The position numbers and the translations under genes are program-made. Below, piece by piece: positions 16,662-18,639 of a stretch of 18,639 nucleotides of DNA (position 1 is the first letter of the stretch; every line of letters starts with the position of its first letter). Source of the DNA: Deltaproteobacteria bacterium (GTDB lineage: Bacteria > Myxococcota_A > JAADFL01); contig JAADFL010000217.1 of assembly GCA_013152945.1 (NCBI GenBank), forward strand, positions 1 through 18,639, given 5' to 3'. Under the pieces are notes generated by a model. That model was not told where the DNA came from. It ran no database searches and saw only the letters and a list, made by a program, of their open reading frames with translations.

Positions 16662-16689
16662 ATTATTAACGCAATGCGCAGCTTGTCAA
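16662..16689 (-). promoter_or_regulatory. Sigma70-like promoter of the RsbRD_N-dsrMKJOP unit
   Basis: On the minus strand a perfect TTGACA (16689-16684) and AATAAT (16667-16662) are separated by 16 bases. Transcription would begin near 16655, only about six bases before ATG 16649, and no ribosome-binding site lies in between. Confidence 0.6.
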
Positions 16690-16751
16690 GGAAAAAACCT
16701 GGAAGCTATTACTCGGATATCAGTAAACTTCATAACGATTTCTTATAAATA

Positions 16752-16800
16752 CCATAAAAATGTTATTAGCAATCGGCCGCCTTTGAGGTTGCTTTTATGG
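16752..16800. repeat. Imperfect inverted repeat over the stop of the 132-residue gene
   Basis: CCATAAAA (16752-16759) pairs with TTTTATGG (16793-16800), and GCAA (16769-16772) with TTGC (16789-16792), giving a 12-bp stem with a 9-base bulge on one side. The TAA stop of the gene at 16795 lies inside the repeat. It may act as a transcript end, but it lacks a T run in the right place. The remaining 16650-16794 gap shows no gene. Confidence 0.35.
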
Positions 16801-17193
16801 CACGTCCAATCTGATGAAGCGGGTGCAGTATCTGAAGGCCTGTCTTATGGCATCTCTTACATTGACACCACTATGGGACAGAACATGGACTGTGCCGGAG
16901 GTATTTAAAAAAACCAGTGAGCCATTTCTGCATTCGAACCTCTGCCTTTTAAAAATCATGGCAATGGGATAACCCTGTTCCATCCGTTCTATTTCCAATT
17001 CTCCATCTTCAAGGTCTAATGAGGCGATCTGGCACAATGAGTGTAAAGCATGTTTTGCAGCATCTCCTTGACCGACAGCCAGGGCTGTTATCGATCCAGA
17101 GCCATCTCCGGTATGTGCCGGCACGATTATTCCGGCCTTGGTACGTCCTATGGTGTCCTTGCCGGCTTCCAAAAGAATGTATTCACTCGGCAC
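16795..17193 (-). CDS. Hypothetical protein, 132 residues
   Basis: I do not recognise this protein. It has no signal peptide or membrane span and looks like a small soluble alpha/beta domain: an N-terminal beta-rich part with GIIVPAHTGDGSGSITALAVG, a helix (DAAKHALHSLCQIASL), an acidic segment (DLEDGELEIERMEQG), then beta strands (YPIAMIFKRQRFECRNGSLVFL, broken here only by description) and a final helix (VNVRDAIRQAFRYC). The GTG at 17193 is preferred over the TTG at 17199 because GGAG lies seven bases before the GTG but only one base before the TTG. It is 70 bases downstream of the PgaB-like gene on the same strand and could share its transcript. The dsrM promoter lies after it. Confidence 0.6.
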   Translation of the reverse strand: MPSEYILLEAGKDTIGRTKAGIIVPAHTGDGSGSITALAVGQGDAAKHALHSLCQIASLDLEDGELEIERMEQGYPIAMIFKRQRFECRNGSLVFLNTSGTVHVLSHSGVNVRDAIRQAFRYCTRFIRLDVP

Positions 17194-17263
17194 TTTCAAA
17201 CTCCTGCAGGCCAGGGGCCAAGTACAATACTTACAACAAGTTCAAAAGCATGCGTGTTGCTTC

Positions 17264-18639
17264 TCACATGCCGGCCAGTCTGTTTGCAGCCTTCTTCAAT
17301 GCTTTCAGGTCTTCAGGACCACTCACCGGCACGAAGCCTATGGAAATGCCCGAAGTTTTCAATACCTGTGAAAGCATTTCATCCAGTTCGCTTACCGGGA
17401 TTCGAGTTCCGTTCCGCCAATCCCTTACCTGTAACTTGATCATTACCCTTGATGGCTCCCGGAATGTTTTAACCGCATTTTTTACGAGCTTAGCCATGAA
17501 GTGGTCCAATTCCTTACCCTTCAGGTTCAGTTCGCGCTTGATCTGCCTGTGATATGCCATAACTGAAAACAAGTCGAATCCGTCTTTCTTTGCCTCGGGC
17601 AGACTCTGTGAAAGCCATGCAAGGGCATTTCTTGGACTCGTGACCGCCTCATACATCAGGTTGATTCCGAACTTTAATCCCGGTCTCCTTCCCTTGGCGG
17701 CCAACATGAGTTTCTTGGCCAATTCCAGCAACTTGCGATTCTTCCATGCTGACCAGTCCCAAAATTTTTCCGAGTACCGTGATACATAGTACTTGCCGTT
17801 CTCCGACAAAAATACGCCGTGGTACAAATCACGAGGATCCAATTCCAGTCCCATCTCTTTCTTGAAAGCTTCCCTGGCAAACGGCGACCAACCCTCGTTG
17901 TGTCGAAGTACGAGATCATCCTGGAGTAATATTCCATCCAGGTCGTATGCTGCAAGATCTCTGAAAAGTCCTGCCAGGTGTTCCTGGACCATGGGATTGA
18001 ACAAGTTCAGACCTTTTGCAGGAATGATTGTGCCTGAAGCAAAGTCATATTCCCCGGCCTGCCAGTCCTTGCCCATGTTGAGGCCATAGGTCGCGTACCT
18101 GGTCGTCATCCATGCCCATACGGCAAGGCCGTGCCTCCTGGCCGAGGAAACCACGATTGAAAGGGCATCTGAAACCACAGGAGCCCGGTCGGTTTTGAAG
18201 TACACCCCTTGTGCAGCCTGGGGCGGCAAGAATCGGAAATACCTGTCCCCTTTGTTGTTGAAGACCCTGAATATCAACGTGTTGATACCCGCCTTGGCCA
18301 GGAGCTCGAAGGTTTGATCCAAACATTTTGTGGTCTTGCACGGCAATGTGAGAATTTGTGCGGCTATAATCCTGTGTCCGGCAGTTCCAATAGCGCCAGC
18401 AAAGCTACCTGCTTTACTTCGGGCTTTCGGCTTATTGTTTTTCCCGGTTTCAATAGTTGTTTTGCTCGTATATTTTTTATAATCTTTTTTGAACTTGGAA
18501 TTTTCGGCTTTTTCTTTAGCCAGTTCGTTTCCAAGTGCCTGTACTTTTTTTGTTTCTTTATCGATTCTCGACATCAAGATCCGTGCTTTTGATTCTATTT
18601 CACGTCTCTTCTCTTTTTCAGCAGCCAGTTGTTCTCTTG
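17264..18639 (-). CDS. Coiled-coil protein with PgaB-like glycoside hydrolase domain, 5' end outside window
   Basis: The frame stays open to the window edge beyond the first in-window ATG at 18577 (REQLAAEKEKRREIE precedes it), so the N-terminus is missing. Numbering from that ATG, residues up to about 35 continue a Lys/Glu-rich coiled coil, residues 35-60 are a basic Ala/Gly/Ser linker, and residues 70-437 resemble the C-terminal glycosidase-like domain of PgaB (GHL10/GH153-like TIM barrel). The key motif is YDLDGILLQDD at 211-221 with clustered acidic residues, plus GLAVWAWMTTRY and KFGINLMYEA. No NodB-type deacetylase domain is seen in this part. PgaB acts on poly-N-acetylglucosamine in the envelope; whether this protein has a signal peptide or a deacetylase upstream is not visible. 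No other pga genes are present. Confidence 0.75.
   Translation of the reverse strand, partial: REQLAAEKEKRREIESKARILMSRIDKETKKVQALGNELAKEKAENSKFKKDYKKYTSKTTIETGKNNKPKARSKAGSFAGAIGTAGHRIIAAQILTLPCKTTKCLDQTFELLAKAGINTLIFRVFNNKGDRYFRFLPPQAAQGVYFKTDRAPVVSDALSIVVSSARRHGLAVWAWMTTRYATYGLNMGKDWQAGEYDFASGTIIPAKGLNLFNPMVQEHLAGLFRDLAAYDLDGILLQDDLVLRHNEGWSPFAREAFKKEMGLELDPRDLYHGVFLSENGKYYVSRYSEKFWDWSAWKNRKLLELAKKLMLAAKGRRPGLKFGINLMYEAVTSPRNALAWLSQSLPEAKKDGFDLFSVMAYHRQIKRELNLKGKELDHFMAKLVKNAVKTFREPSRVMIKLQVRDWRNGTRIPVSELDEMLSQVLKTSGISIGFVPVSGPEDLKALKKAANRLAGM

Noticed and set aside
1-18639. tRNA, rRNA, CRISPR arrays, insertion sequences, phage genes
   Set aside because: None was seen; the only repeats are short hairpins and one GCT triplet run.

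Overview
The window looks like part of the chromosome of a sulfate- or sulfite-reducing bacterium of the Desulfobacterota (former Deltaproteobacteria). The case rests on a compact minus-strand block, read from right to left, that encodes a complete dissimilatory sulfite reduction apparatus: dsrM-K-J-O-P (membrane redox complex), dsrA-B-D (sulfite reductase with its small partner), dsrN (siroheme amidation) and dsrC (sulfur-carrying substrate protein). A siroheme-biosynthesis gene follows directly. DsrD is present and no dsrEFH or dsrL is seen, which points to the reductive rather than the sulfur-oxidising version. Genus or species cannot be read from this sequence.

Layout. Positions 1-3577 (plus strand): the 3' part of a large type I polyketide/polyunsaturated-fatty-acid-like synthase (carrier domain, ketoreductase, dehydratase), followed by a phosphopantetheinyl transferase. 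Positions 3605-5245 (minus): a convergent, unrecognised exported protein that is probably outer-membrane associated. Positions 5363-6013 (minus): precorrin-2 dehydrogenase/sirohydrochlorin ferrochelatase. Positions 6124-10837 (minus): dsrC, dsrN, dsrD, dsrB, dsrA. Positions 11074-16085 (minus): dsrP, dsrO, dsrJ, dsrK, dsrM. Upstream of dsrM is a small RsbRD_N-like gene whose first 18 or so codons are out of frame with the rest. Positions 16795-18639 (minus): an unrecognised 132-residue protein and the C-terminal part of a coiled-coil plus PgaB-like glycoside-hydrolase protein that runs off the window.

The dsr block appears to be split into several transcription units. Sigma70-like promoters can be read directly upstream of the RsbRD_N-like gene (for dsrMKJOP), dsrA, dsrN and dsrC. 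Hairpin terminators follow dsrD and dsrC. Within dsrMKJOP the genes overlap or nearly touch, so they are probably translationally coupled. Functionally, the siroheme enzyme and DsrN make and amidate the cofactor of DsrAB. DsrAB with DsrD reduces sulfite and loads sulfur onto DsrC. The DsrC trisulfide is thought to be reduced by the DsrMKJOP membrane complex.

No RNA gene, CRISPR array, insertion sequence or prophage was recognised. No gene-free stretch exceeds 300 bases; the longest are 7970-8218 and 10838-11073, both described below. The most notable observations are the frame break at the head of the dsrM operon, the threonine in place of the phosphopantetheine serine in the carrier domain, the terminator hairpin pressed against the ribosome-binding site of the siroheme gene, and three unfamiliar proteins around the dsr block.
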